A stretch of 62,378 nt of DNA. It comes from Symsagittifera roscoffensis (taxonomy: Eukaryota; Xenacoelomorpha; Acoela; Convolutidae). The DNA is taken from positions 64,001 to 126,378 of the forward strand of contig NW_026971327.1 of the NCBI RefSeq assembly GCF_963678635.1. The letters run 5' to 3'. The position numbers and the translations under genes are program-made. Below are positions 9,026-18,743 of this stretch, piece after piece. The notes beneath the pieces were generated by a model. It saw nothing but the letters and a program-made list of their open reading frames with translations, was not told the origin of the DNA and did not search any database. The first letter of the stretch is position 1. Each line of letters starts with the position of its first letter.

Positions 9026-9410
9026 TTAGAGTTTTACTTTACGAATTCTGTCTAAAAATGCTGAGCCAAGAGTTTGCGTAGATGCAAGTTTTTGATTAGA
9101 ACTTAGATAATGTTTTCTGAACTTTTTGCGAACAAGTCGTTTCCTGGATATGCTTGGTGTTTTTTCTGCCCCTTTCCATTGTGAATTATGCTGCACTCCA
9201 CAACTAAGGTGATTGAAGACTTCCCCACTTGATGTGACAAAACTCGAAAAGAATCTGTGCTGGTACAAAGTGTAAAGACAATCAATTTCTTGATATATAT
9301 ATTGATATTTGTCTAATCTCTGAAGAATTTGGCTAAGGGAAGTTCCTATTAAAATTATATGAAATTTGCAATTTCCCAAAGAACAGAAAGAATCATGAGT
9401 AGAGACGCAA
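9026..9410 (-). pseudogene. Gene G copy in unit 2, truncated and frameshifted
   Basis: This matches codons from the middle to near the end of gene G. Homology begins at about 9410, inside the segment after the first third, where the sequence switches to gene D flank. Near the 3' end a two-base deletion relative to the copy at 15116-15703 shifts the frame, giving an early stop at 9026. The conserved middle part includes the pattern FHIILIGTSLSQILQRL. Confidence 0.6.
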
Positions 9411-9455
9411 ATTTATCACAACAAAGTCTCCGCAAGCTTTCAACCAAGGGAGTTT

Positions 9456-9937
9456 TTACTGTTGATTAAAAGTTTTCGGATCGAGTTCCATGCAAAGCTT
9501 CACGACAATTTGAACTCGATTTTTGCTGTCTTTAACATCAATCAAAACCTTTGAATAAAAAAATAAATGACAGTTCAGGTAATGTAATGAAAACACTGTA
9601 TAATTACTGACTAGATTTGTTACAATTGCTGAGACTTTTCAGATTCGGTAAAAACTAATAATCATAGTAATTTCTAAGTTTTTCAAAAAAAAAAACTTAA
9701 AAATTTTACCTTCTCCTGAAGTGTGTTTGCAGTCTGCTGAGCACATAATTCAATATTATGCTGAGAATGGTTCTTCATGAAATGATTAGCGAGTTTCTCG
9801 CTGCTATAAGTATAAAAGTTACAGTTAGAACACTTCAAAACACCACATGTTCTACGATGTCTTGATGCATCTTTGTGAGTGTATTCCCTGCCACATTCAA
9901 GACATGCAACTCTTTCGTTTCTATTGAGTGAAGACAT
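9456..9937 (-). CDS. Gene D copy 2: two-exon zinc-finger protein
   Basis: Exon 1 is 9710-9937 and exon 2 is 9456-9548, with the same between-codon splice junctions as copy 1. Both zinc fingers keep all their Cys and His. Exon 2 has one replacement (Cys for Ser next to the MELDP segment) and ends at the same TAA. Predicted 106 aa, probably nucleic-acid binding, divergent from gene B copy 2. Confidence 0.6.
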
Positions 9938-10122
9938 CTCAATAGTAATGAAAAATTAAATGGGAGATTTAAAATGTACCAAATTTTTAGACAAGGTGAG
10001 TTGAATAGCCTCAAAAAATGAATAAAAGTAAATAAAAACAGCAAACTTATTAACCAATTGTTTTCAACGAAAAGAAAATCAGAGTTGGATATGCTATTTA
10101 GCCTAGCTGAAATAAAAATGAT

Positions 10123-10695
10123 CCAATCTAACCATGGAATTTTTAAAAGTATCAACCAATCAGAATCGAGCATTAATTACAAGGAAACTTTTATCTTTTC
10201 TGATATCAACCAATCAGAATTGAGCTTCAATAGTCATGTAATTTTCAACAAATTCAACGTCAACCTATCAGAATTGAGCTTCAAAAGTCATGAAAATTTC
10301 AAGAAGTTTAATGTCAACCAATCAGAGTTGATCTCTTCTTCTCATGAATTTTCAACAATTTTTTTAAAATTTGTAGATTTTGAGGATACTTTCACAGACA
10401 TTATTTGTGTTAATAACCAATCAGAATGAAGTAATCACAGATTTTAAAAAACTTTGTAGATCAGAACCAGACTATGTTTATGAAACTTCTTAATCAATAA
10501 ATTTTATTGAATTTTTCCAACATAACTAAGATTTGAAATTTGATACCCTAGTGGGATAAATGAGATTTCTTGTCCAGTTTATATTGTTTTTTCGATATTC
10601 AATTCAAACTTTGAAATTTCGATCAAAATTTTTTCGTGGTAATGACGTCATTCCTTCAAAATTTCTAGAATTTTTCAGAAAAAATTTCAACCAAT
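10123..10695. promoter_or_regulatory. CCAAT-box array between genes D and B, unit 2
   Basis: The AACCAATCAGAA sites of the unit 1 array are kept with the same order and spacing, from 10123 to 10695, including the degraded CCTATCAG site. Confidence 0.6.
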
Positions 10696-10751
10696 CAGAA
10701 CTAAGCAGTTTCTAGACATAACTTTGGATCCAAAATATTCATTTTTGAAGA

Positions 10752-11306
10752 ATGTCAATTAAAAAGCATTTGAACTTCCTTGAATTACTCTACAGGAAGA
10801 AAAGAAAATATTCCGTGTACTTTTTTGATAATTTTTTGGACGTCTTTATTGTACAAAATAGAGTTATCCGACTAAGTAAAGGTCTCTTCAGAGAAACTTA
10901 CTCAATCAAAGAGTTTACTTTTGATTCACATATTGCGTATCAAAGTTTTAAAATTACGGCTGAATTACACCTCACAAGGAAAGAAATTTTGTTTATTCTC
11001 GAGAATTTGAAATTGATCAAAAAATTGTACGATAATATATCAAAAACTCTTTTTATCCCCTATCCAAATCCCAAAATTGTAAAAACACCTCAGCAAAGTT
11101 CTTTATTCCTTCATTTCTTTAAAGATTTTCAAAGTTCAAAATCCTGCTTGATTCGGTTTGGAATCAGATTTCCAGAAGTCTGCTTTGAAAAATTCGTCAA
11201 ATTTGAGTTATCTTCCCAAATTTACATCAAAATCGAAGAACTTGACTATCTACTCAAAAATCAGCAATTTCTCATTGATTACATACAAAAAATTCAATTA
11301 ACTTGA
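10752..11306 (+). CDS. Gene B copy 2: 184-aa protein, unknown
   Basis: Full-length copy of the gene at 5016-5570, with a handful of replacements and no stop or frameshift. The two strand-plus-helix halves are preserved. The TGA stop at 11304-11306 again overlaps the ATG of the microprotein. Confidence 0.6.
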   Translation: MSIKKHLNFLELLYRKKRKYSVYFFDNFLDVFIVQNRVIRLSKGLFRETYSIKEFTFDSHIAYQSFKITAELHLTRKEILFILENLKLIKKLYDNISKTLFIPYPNPKIVKTPQQSSLFLHFFKDFQSSKSCLIRFGIRFPEVCFEKFVKFELSSQIYIKIEELDYLLKNQQFLIDYIQKIQLT

Positions 11307-11464
11307 TGAAAAAAGTTGCAGAGATGTTACTTTTTTTAATTTTCTTTCTTTTGTTACTTATGTCAGCAAAATTTTATATTTTTCCTTCAAAGAACTTTTG
11401 TTCATTTATTTTTGCAATTGCTTTTGTGTATATTTTTACTTATTTGGAAGATTTACGTCCTTAA
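11306..11464 (+). CDS. Membrane microprotein, B-linked, copy 3 (52 or 46 aa)
   Basis: Intact frame from the overlapping ATG at 11306 (inner ATG 11324) to TAA at 11462-11464. Compared with the 5570 copy it has Phe for Leu at codon 4 counted from the inner ATG and Lys for Asn in the loop. Both hydrophobic helices and the YLEDLRP end are kept. Confidence 0.5.
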   Translation: MKKVAEMLLFLIFFLLLLMSAKFYIFPSKNFCSFIFAIAFVYIFTYLEDLRP

Positions 11465-11476
11465 AAGGGTTTTCTG

Positions 11477-11650
11477 ATTGGATACGACAACTAGAACAAA
11501 AATGAATTTTTTGTGATTGGAAACGACAATACCCAAAATGGAGCTTTGTTTCCGATTGGACACGACTTTTATCCAAGAATCCCATAAAAGGAAGCCGAAA
11601 TCTGATTGGGCACGACTACAATCCAAATAAGGAAAATCCATTCTGATTGG
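11477..11650. promoter_or_regulatory. CCAAT-box array upstream of gene A copy 3
   Basis: Five ATTGG sites with the same order and spacing as in units 1 and 2. Confidence 0.6.
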
Positions 11651-11838
11651 TTAAAACCACACATTCCAGTTGAAGGTACCCCTAACTCCTAACTAAAAAT
11701 CATTTTATTTTCAACTTAACTACCGTCAACTACCTCCTCTCTCAGCTCTAAATACAATAATTTCAACTTAACCACAGTGAACTTTCACCCTCAACTGTAA
11801 ATCTTGTTTTTACTCATTAACTCAACTTATTGCTCAAA

Positions 11839-12327
11839 ATGATCTTCTCAGTACAAAACAACAACCTTATGTTCTCGGTGGAATTTTCGGCTGATTTAGT
11901 ACAAATCCAAGTGCGAGAAATAGTCTGTGGAGTTTTTCTGGCACGAATGGACATCCCAATCCAAGTCTGGCATATGGTGGAAGTGATGCGAAGGGATTTC
12001 AACGAACATCATATCACACAAGTACCCCCTACAGAGAATCAACTTGGAGAAATGCAAATGATGGAGGAAGTGTCCGAGCATGTGGGAATGAACTACCCCG
12101 AAATTCCTGACTCTAGATATGTGGCTCAACCATTCGACGATTTCCTCTTTCCTTGGGAAGAGGGATCTGTGGACAACCCAATTACAATCGAAGAGGATGA
12201 GGGGTTCTCTGAGCCAAGAACTCCAGTCAGCGAACCACCAGTGATGGAGGCAAGACCAGCTTTGCGCTCCATTGAGAACTTGCAAAGTTTTGAGAACTCA
12301 GCTGCTCGACAGCTCTTTGATTTGTAA
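11839..12327 (+). CDS. Gene A copy 3: 162-aa protein, possible PC4-like fold
   Basis: Third intact copy of gene A. It starts at the ATG in CTCAAAATG and ends in the TAA that overlaps AATAAA. Differences from copies 1 and 2 are a few bases only. See 608-1096. Confidence 0.6.
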   Translation: MIFSVQNNNLMFSVEFSADLVQIQVREIVCGVFLARMDIPIQVWHMVEVMRRDFNEHHITQVPPTENQLGEMQMMEEVSEHVGMNYPEIPDSRYVAQPFDDFLFPWEEGSVDNPITIEEDEGFSEPRTPVSEPPVMEARPALRSIENLQSFENSAARQLFDL

Positions 12328-12489
12328 ATAAATTGGTTACTATCTTGTGCCTTGTAATTTAAATTCTTTGTATCTAGAAATTTTATTTTCAAGAGATAGG
12401 AGCAAAGAGATCATAGAAAAGTTTATTGGGAAATTTCAAAGGTAAAATTTTGTTAAGAATGAAACTAATTGAGCATCTGGTAAACTGTT

Positions 12490-13210
12490 CTATAAAATTT
12501 TGTTAGAAAGATGGCAAAAAATATTAAACCAATTTTTGCAAGCATGTTAAAAACTTTACATTAATTTTTGCACCATGCAAAATTTTTCATAAATTTTTGC
12601 CTACTTGTTAAAAAAATTAAAGAAAATCTCGCAAATTAAGAAAAATTTCATTAAATATTTTCGCATTTTAAAGAAAACTGAAAAAGTATTTTCTTGCACT
12701 GTTGATAATTAAATAAAATGAAAATTTTTGTTTTAATTTTGATCATAAAAAAAAAATCTCTTTTTTGCATGTATTTTGATCAAAAATATTGGAAAAACAA
12801 TGTATTAAGATAGGGAAAAGTACTCAAAGTCAGCAATTATGAAAAATTTTTAGCATTAATTTAACAAATTTTTACAATAAAAATTTGCCATTTTTGCAAA
12901 TGAATAAGAAAAAATAAGTTAGATTTTTGCATTTGTTTTCAAAAAAACCACAAAAAAACTTGCATCTAACACAAAAATTTGTTGAAAATTTTTGCACACT
13001 TGTTGAAAAAACCAAAACAGTTTTTGCATCCTGTAAAAAAGTTTAATTAAATTTTTGCAAACATGTTGAAAAAATCAAACCAAAATTTGCATCTTGCGAA
13101 AAAACTCTGAGTTAATTTTTGCACACGTTTTGAAAATTGCAAACTTGTTTGTTGAAAAAACTTTTGATTTAAATAAAAACAATTTTGACAAGATTTTTAT
13201 AAACAAATGT
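12490..13210. repeat. Degenerate T-rich short tandem repeat block, unit 3
   Basis: Third copy of the block at 1260-1960 with TTTTTGCA cores. No coding potential seen. Confidence 0.55.
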
Positions 13211-13230
13211 TCAACTATTAATAGAAAAAT

Positions 13231-13396
13231 TGATACGCTACTATTTACAGTACCATAACCATCAATGAAACAATCAACAATTTGCAACAAATCAGTCTCA
13301 TACTTTGAGTTTTGAACTTTTCGAATCCTTTCCAAAAAAGCTGATTCAAGAGTCTGAGTGGACGCAAGTTCCTGATCAGAAATGAAAAAATTGCAA
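13231..13396 (-). pseudogene. 3' fragment of gene G, unit 3
   Basis: Third copy of the C-terminal gene G fragment, again abutting the microprotein on the opposite strand. Confidence 0.6.
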
Positions 13397-13398
13397 AG

Positions 13399-13533
13399 AT
13401 GCTACTTTTATTAATTTTCCTTCTTTTGTTACTTATATCGGCAATATTTCTTATTTTTACAGCAAACAACTTTTGGTTACATATTTTTGCGATTGCTTTT
13501 GTATATATATTTTTACTTATTTGGAAGATTTAA
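13399..13533 (+). pseudogene. Membrane microprotein, A' type, copy 3, C-terminal frameshift
   Basis: The frame follows the other A'-type copies up to the second helix. An indel in a TATATAT run near 13505 then changes the frame, so the end reads LLIWKI instead of YLEDLSP before an early TAA. A membrane-anchored product is still possible. Confidence 0.45.
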
Positions 13534-13552
13534 GTCCTTAAAAATTTCTCTG

Positions 13553-13727
13553 ATTGGATACGATAACTAGAACAGAAGTGAACATTTTTGTGATTGAAAA
13601 GGACAATACTCAAAATGGAGCTTTGTTTCCGATTGGACACGACTTTTATCCAAGAACGCAATAAAAGGAAGCTGAAATCTGATTGGACACGACTACAATC
13701 CAAATAAAAAAAATCAATTCTAATTGG
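13553..13727. promoter_or_regulatory. CCAAT-box array upstream of gene A' copy 3
   Basis: ATTGG cores at 13553, in the middle at the CCGATTGGAC site, at 13682 and at 13723 (here in TAATTGG, a weakened flank). One further site is degraded to ATTGA. Confidence 0.5.
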
Positions 13728-13853
13728 TCAAACCCACACAGTCGAGTTGAAGGTAACCCTAACTCCTATCTAAAAATCATTTTATTTTCAACTAAACCGC
13801 CGTCCACTACCTCCTCTCTCAGCTCTAAACATCCTAATTTCAACTTATTTTTT

Positions 13854-13900
13854 GTAAGGTTCCCGCTCCTCTCAGTTCTTTCTTGTTTTTGCTCTTTTAG
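13854..13900 (+). other. Probable 47-bp leader intron of gene A' copy 3
   Basis: Same donor, acceptor and distance to the ATG as at 2621-2667 and 8114-8160. Confidence 0.5.
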
Positions 13901-13917
13901 TCATCTTATTGCTCAAA

Positions 13918-14405
13918 ATGACCTTCTCAGTGCAAAACAGCAACCTCATGTACTCTGTAGAATTTTCGCCTAATCTAGTACAAATTCAAGTGCGAGAAAC
14001 AGTCTCTGGAGTTTTTCTGGCACAAATGGACATCCCAATCCAAGTCTGGCACATGGTGGAAGTGATGCGAAGGGATTTCAACGAACATCATATGATGCAA
14101 GTTCCCATCACAGAGAACCAACTTGGAACAATGCAAATGATGGGGGAAGTTTCTGATCATGTGGGAATGAACTATCCCGAGATTCCGGACTCAAGATTTG
14201 TGGCTCAACCAGTCGACGACTTCCTCTTTCCTTGGGAGGAGGAAGGATCAGTCGAAAACCCCATCACAATAGATGAAGATGAGGGATTCTCAGAAACAAT
14301 GACGCCTCCAGCTCCACAACAACCACCAGCAATGGAACCTCGTCCAGCTCTGCGTTCTATAGAGAACCTCTAGAACTCTTCTGCTGCTCGACAGCTTTTT
14401 GATTA
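13918..14405 (+). pseudogene. Gene A' copy 3, nonsense codon near the C-terminus
   Basis: This is the most complete A' copy. The frame runs from the ATG at 13918 to a TAG at 14371-14373 inside the segment equivalent to ENLQSFENSAARQLFDL of gene A. Beyond the TAG the same frame continues with NSSAARQLFD and then TAA, matching gene A, so the TAG is a recent nonsense change. The loss is about ten residues, and a shortened protein of 151 aa may still be made. Confidence 0.65.
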
Positions 14406-14659
14406 AATGTTTTTGTAATTAAAGGTTGTTTGGTTTTGACTTCGTTTTCTGTTAATAATTTCTTCAATTTCATTTTAATTATGAGAATAGATGAGAGGTT
14501 CAAGGTAAACCATTGAAAAACAATTAGAACTTAGTTTAAAAATCCGAACTCGCACACATGTTAAAAAATCTGATTAACTTTACACAAAAATTCGGAAAAA
14601 CACTAGAAAAACTGTACACAAGTAAAAAGTTAACTAATCGATATTGCCCCTTGTACACA

Positions 14660-15010
14660 CTTTTAGCCTTTTGTAGAAAAAATTGAAACACTTTTCGCAT
14701 TTTGTCGAAAAAAGTAAAACACTTTTCGCCTTTTGTCAAAAAAGTACAACACTTTTCGCATTTTGTTGAAAAAATTGAAACACTTTTCGCATTTTATCGA
14801 AAAAAGTAAAACACTTTTCGCATTTTGTCGAAAAAATTGAAACACTTTTCGCTTTTTATCGAAAAAAATAAAACATTTTTCGCATTTGTAGTGAAAAAGT
14901 GAAACACTTTTTGCATCTTGTTAAAAAAAGTAAAACACTTTTTACAACTTGTTAAAAAAATTGAAATGTTTTCGCAACTTTTTGAAAATCAAAACAAATA
15001 TTACATCTTT
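14660..15010. repeat. About 35-bp tandem repeat (ACACTTTTCGCATTTTGTCG type)
   Basis: About nine units built on ACACTTTTCGCATTTTGTCG followed by AAAAAA. They are better preserved than the related degenerate blocks of each unit. No gene seen. It lies between A' copy 3 and the end of gene G. Confidence 0.7.
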
Positions 15011-15115
15011 CTTACATGTTTGAAAATTTTTTTGCAAATGTTTTTGACAACGGTGATTTGTTTTTCGGTAATTAATGGTAACTTTGTAAACATATGAGAG
15101 AAAATAGATGGAATA

Positions 15116-15703
15116 TCAGAAGTTTTTTAATGAAAAATTGACATGATCACTATTTACAAATCCATAACCATCAATAAAACAGTCAATTAATTTTAACAAA
15201 TCATGTTCATATTTTGAGTTTTGTTCTTTACGAATTCTGTCTAAAAATGCTGAGCCAAGAGTTTGCGTAGATGCAAGTTTTTGATTAGAACTAAGAGAAT
15301 GTTTTTTGAACTTTTTGCGAACAAGTCGTTTCCTTGATATGATTGGTGTTTTTTCAGCCCCTTTCCATCGTAAATTATGCTGCACTCCACAATTAAGGTG
15401 TTTGAAGACTTCCCCACTTGATGTGAAAATACTCGAAAAGAATCTGTGCTGGTACAAAGTGTAAAGACAATCAACTTCTTGATATATATATTGATATTTG
15501 TCTAATCTCTGAAGAATTTGGCTAAGGGAAGTTCCAATTAAAATTATATGAAATTTGCAATTTACCAAAGAACAGAAAGAATCATGAGTAGAGACGCAAT
15601 AACCTTGGGTTACTATGTATTTTTCGTAAAAATCGTTGGAAACAGAAATAAACAATGATTTACTATTATAATCTGAATAAAAGCTGGGAAGAGCTTGACA
15701 CAT
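15116..15703 (-). CDS. Gene G: 195-aa protein, unknown, possible PC4-like N-terminal domain
   Basis: A single open frame from an ATG at 15703. Residues about 12-75 show strands (SLFISVSNDFYEKYIV) and then FHIILIGTSLSQILQRLDKY, which again resembles the strand-plus-helix end of PC4. The middle is basic (ISRKRLVRKKFKKH, a possible nuclear localisation signal) and the C-terminus is DCFIDGYG-containing. AATTGCAG lies just upstream of the ATG on the minus strand and could be a splice acceptor, so the true N-terminus could differ. C-terminal fragments of this gene occur three times in the window. Function unknown. Confidence 0.5.
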   Translation of the reverse strand: MCQALPSFYSDYNSKSLFISVSNDFYEKYIVTQGYCVSTHDSFCSLVNCKFHIILIGTSLSQILQRLDKYQYIYQEVDCLYTLYQHRFFSSIFTSSGEVFKHLNCGVQHNLRWKGAEKTPIISRKRLVRKKFKKHSLSSNQKLASTQTLGSAFLDRIRKEQNSKYEHDLLKLIDCFIDGYGFVNSDHVNFSLKNF

Positions 15704-15919
15704 AGCAGCTGCAATTGGGAAAAATGATTTTTGCAGAAAATGGTGGAGTTATATAGTAGTAGTAACGCCTACGCAGCCTCCATAAAGGGAAATCCTTCCA
15801 TATTTGGTACTACTTCCATATATGGAAATGGCGATGACTCATACTGCTTACTTCCATTTTCATTTAATCTCAAAGTCATTTCTCTCATTTCTCCTCATCT
15901 GATCAGTTTGTTCTTCAAA

Positions 15920-16459
15920 ATGTACTCAAAAAAAGTTGATAGTTCCAACTATATTGAATTTTCAAAAAATCAAAAGAGAATTGGGAGATTTGTTTGGTTC
16001 CAAAAATCCAACAAGGGAAAAATATGTTTGGAACCGTGCTTTCAACTATTAAAAATAAATGATTTGGGACAATTTGAAAAGTCTCAACAAGTCTATCTTA
16101 GTGAAAAAGAAGGCGAAGCAATATCCGCAATACGGAATACTGTTATTCACGATGCTGAAAATCTTGGACTCGTACCAAATATGAAGCCAAATCTGGCAGA
16201 GAATCAACTATGGATCAGGAGCTCGACATCTGTAATAGAGTATATGAAATAGCAACGTACAACATGAGGAGGGTGTGTGTCACAATCAAGAAGTACAACG
16301 TGAGCAAGCCACCCTACATTCAGATTCGACTCTTTACTGCAAAGGAAAATGAAGACTTGAAGCAAGTTGCATATGTCAACTATACTTTTGAATGAATTCA
16401 AAGAACTGTCCCAAATATTGGGAGACTTTATGTTTGTTGATAATTGTAAACCTCAGTAA
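15920..16459 (+). pseudogene. Gene E: two-domain PC4-like gene, frame broken twice
   Basis: From the ATG at 15920 (context TTCAAAATG as in gene A) the first domain reads IEFSKNQKRIGRFVWFQ, then strands, then VYLSEKEGEAISAI. This order fits PC4/Sub1 best of all proteins here (core strands, then a short strand and helix). The frame ends at 16252, but an overlapping frame from about 16200 encodes a second similar domain (RRVCVTIKKYN, IQIRLF, YVNYT). A one-base step at about 16387 leads into a third frame with NEFKELSQIL and a TAA at 16457-16459. Either two mutations or sequencing indels split the gene. I did not find introns that would explain the shifts. Confidence 0.45.
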
Positions 16460-16950
16460 AGCTTTGTGATGTTTTGCATGCTTGGTAATTGAGATATTAT
16501 TGGTTCAAAACTATTTTTTCTCACTAAAGTGTATATTTAGAGCTATAATATCTGAGGAAAAGTCAGACAAAACATACAATTTAATCGAAATTGACATAAA
16601 ACACTAACCAATTATGAAATAATTTTCCAGTATTTGTTTATGAAATTACAGATAAATTTATTTAATAACTGTTTTCATCAAAATTTAGCTAAATTTTGCC
16701 TCAATTTAAGAAAATTACCAACAAGAATGTATATTTAGTTGAAAACATTATCATTATTTTTTTAGATTTTTTGAATTTCATTGGTTGTTTTCAATTTTTG
16801 TTTGTAATTTGAGGTTTCTATTGGCTACATGAATTTCCTTGAAATTAATTAGACTCTTAATAATTAAAAAATATTTACGGCGACTGTTACTACAAAATAC
16901 TTTAAAAATGATAAAACAATTCGACTTTTTTAAGTTTCTTCATATATTTC
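16460..16950. other. Intergenic AT-rich stretch before gene F
   Basis: No gene, repeat or RNA seen. It ends in CATATATTTCAG at 16940-16951, a strong acceptor-like site 9 bp before the gene F ATG, as expected for a trans-splice or leader-intron acceptor. Confidence 0.4.
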
Positions 16951-16960
16951 AGTAAGAAAA

Positions 16961-17517
16961 ATGTTTCCATCAAAAGCGTTTTCAATTTCTGAATTGAACA
17001 TTTATCAGAATTTAAAATTAAACTACTACAAAAAACTACAAGAGTGGTGGGCAGATGAAGTTGATGGAGATTGTATTAGTTTTAATTTGTATAGAAACAC
17101 AGAAAGCTCAATAGTTTTGTTAAAAAGATGGAGAGGAGATTACAAAAAAGAAGAGTACTGTCAGATTTATCAACAATGTTTTTATTTAGAAGAGTTAACA
17201 CAGATTGGATGGTCGATCAGTAAAAAACAAAACAATGGAAGAGCCTATGAAACAGAAATTGGAGATAAGGAACATCAATTCGATTACTGTTTTGAATTTG
17301 ATACAAATACAAAATCCAGATTTGTCAGAATATCTTTTGATCGTTTATCCAAATTTAATAGACTTCCGGTTGTTTATACTACAATATACCAAAAACAAAA
17401 AACGATAAAAACGTATATTTTGGTAATTTCTTTTTTCACTGGTTAGAAATAGAACAAACCGAAAAATTTTTGATCGAAATTTCAAAATTTGAATTGAATA
17501 TCGAAAAAACAATATAA
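16961..17517 (+). pseudogene. Gene F: two-domain PC4-like protein with a late frameshift
   Basis: The frame opens at the ATG at 16961. Residues about 33-80 (CISFNLYRNTESSIVLLKRW, then a strand and FYLEELTQIGW) and about 105-150 (CFEFDTNTKSRFVRISF) look like two successive PC4-like strand sets. In frame, the protein stops at 17446. A one-base shift in the A-run near 17400 continues with FHWLEIEQ and FLIEISKF and stops at TAA 17515-17517; this would supply the missing helix of the second domain. The last codons lie inside the inverted repeat, and remnants of them are near 4850 and 10610. Family assignment is inference. Confidence 0.45.
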
Positions 17518-17674
17518 ATTAGACAAGAAATCTCATTTATCCCACTAGGGTATCAAATTTCAAATCTTAGTTATGTTGGAAAAATTCAATAAAATTTATT
17601 GATTAAGAAGTTTCGTAAACATCGTCTGGTTCTGATCTACAAAGTTTTTTAAAATCTGTGATTACTTCATTCTG

Positions 17675-18030
17675 ATTGGTTATTAACACAAATAATGTCT
17701 GTGAAAGTATCCTCAAAATCTAGAAATTTTAAAAAAATTGTTGAAAAATTCATGAGAAGAAGAGATCAACTCTGATTGGTTGACAATAAATTTCTTGAAA
17801 ATTTCATGACTTTTGAAGCTCAATTCTAATAGGTTGACATTGAATTTGTTGAAAATTACATGACTTTTGAAGCTCAATTCTGATTGGTGGTCATTGAATT
17901 TGTCGAAAATCACATGACTATTGAAGCTCAATTCTGATTGGTTGATATCAGAAAAGATAAAAGTTTCCTTGTAATTAATGCTCGATTCTGATTGGTTGAT
18001 ACTTTTAAAAATTCCATGGTTAGATTGGAT
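17675..18030. promoter_or_regulatory. CCAAT-box array of the inverted gene D copy
   Basis: The AACCAATCAGAA sites appear here as TTCTGATTGGTT. One extra 53-bp element is present compared with units 1 and 2 (CTGATTGGTGGTCATTGAAT), and one site is changed to CTAATAGGTT. Gene B is absent on this side; gene F ends there instead. Confidence 0.5.
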
Positions 18031-18212
18031 GATTTTTATTTCAGCTAGGCTAAATAGCATATCCACTCTGATTTTCTTTTCGTTGAAAACAATTGGTTAA
18101 TAAGTTTGCTGTTTTTATTTACTTTTATTCATTTTTTGAGGCTATTCAACTCATTTTGTCTAAAATTTTGGTACATTTTAAATCTCCCATTTAATTTTTC
18201 ATTACTATTGAG

Positions 18213-18743
18213 ATGTCTTCACTCAATAGAAACGAAAGAGTTGCATGTCTTGAATGTGGCAGGGAATACACTCACAAAGATGCATCAAGACATCGTAGAA
18301 TATGTGGTGTTTTGAAGTGATCTAACTGTAATTTTTATACTTATAGCAGCGAGGAACTCGCTAATCATTTCAAGAAGAACCATTCTCAGCATAATATTAA
18401 AATATGTGCTCAGCAGACTGCAAACACACTTCAGGAGAAGGTAAAATTTTTAAGTTTTTTTTTGAAAAACTTAGAAATTAATATGATTATTAGTTTTTAC
18501 CGAATCTGAAAAGTCTCAGCAATTGTAACAAGTCTAGTCAGTAATTATACAGTGTTTTCATTACATTACCTGAACTGTCATTTATTTTTTTATTCAAAGG
18601 TTTTGATTGATGTTAAAGACAGCAAAAATCGAGTTCAAATCGTCGTGAAGCTTTCCATGGAACTCGATCCGAAAACTTTTAATCAACAAAAAAAACTCCC
18701 TTGGTTGCAAGCTTGCGGAGACTTTGTTGTGATAAATTTGTAG
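18213..18743 (+). pseudogene. Gene D copy 3 (inverted), nonsense codon in the second zinc finger
   Basis: Exon 1 is 18213-18440 and exon 2 is 18600-18743. Codon 36 (18318-18320) is TGA where the other copies have the first Cys of the C2H2 finger, so the finger is lost. The first-finger segment also has Ile for Thr. Exon 2 runs through the position of the normal stop (CAACAAAAAAAACTCC instead of CAACAGTAAAAACTCC) and adds 17 codons. The gene is probably dead. Confidence 0.7.
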
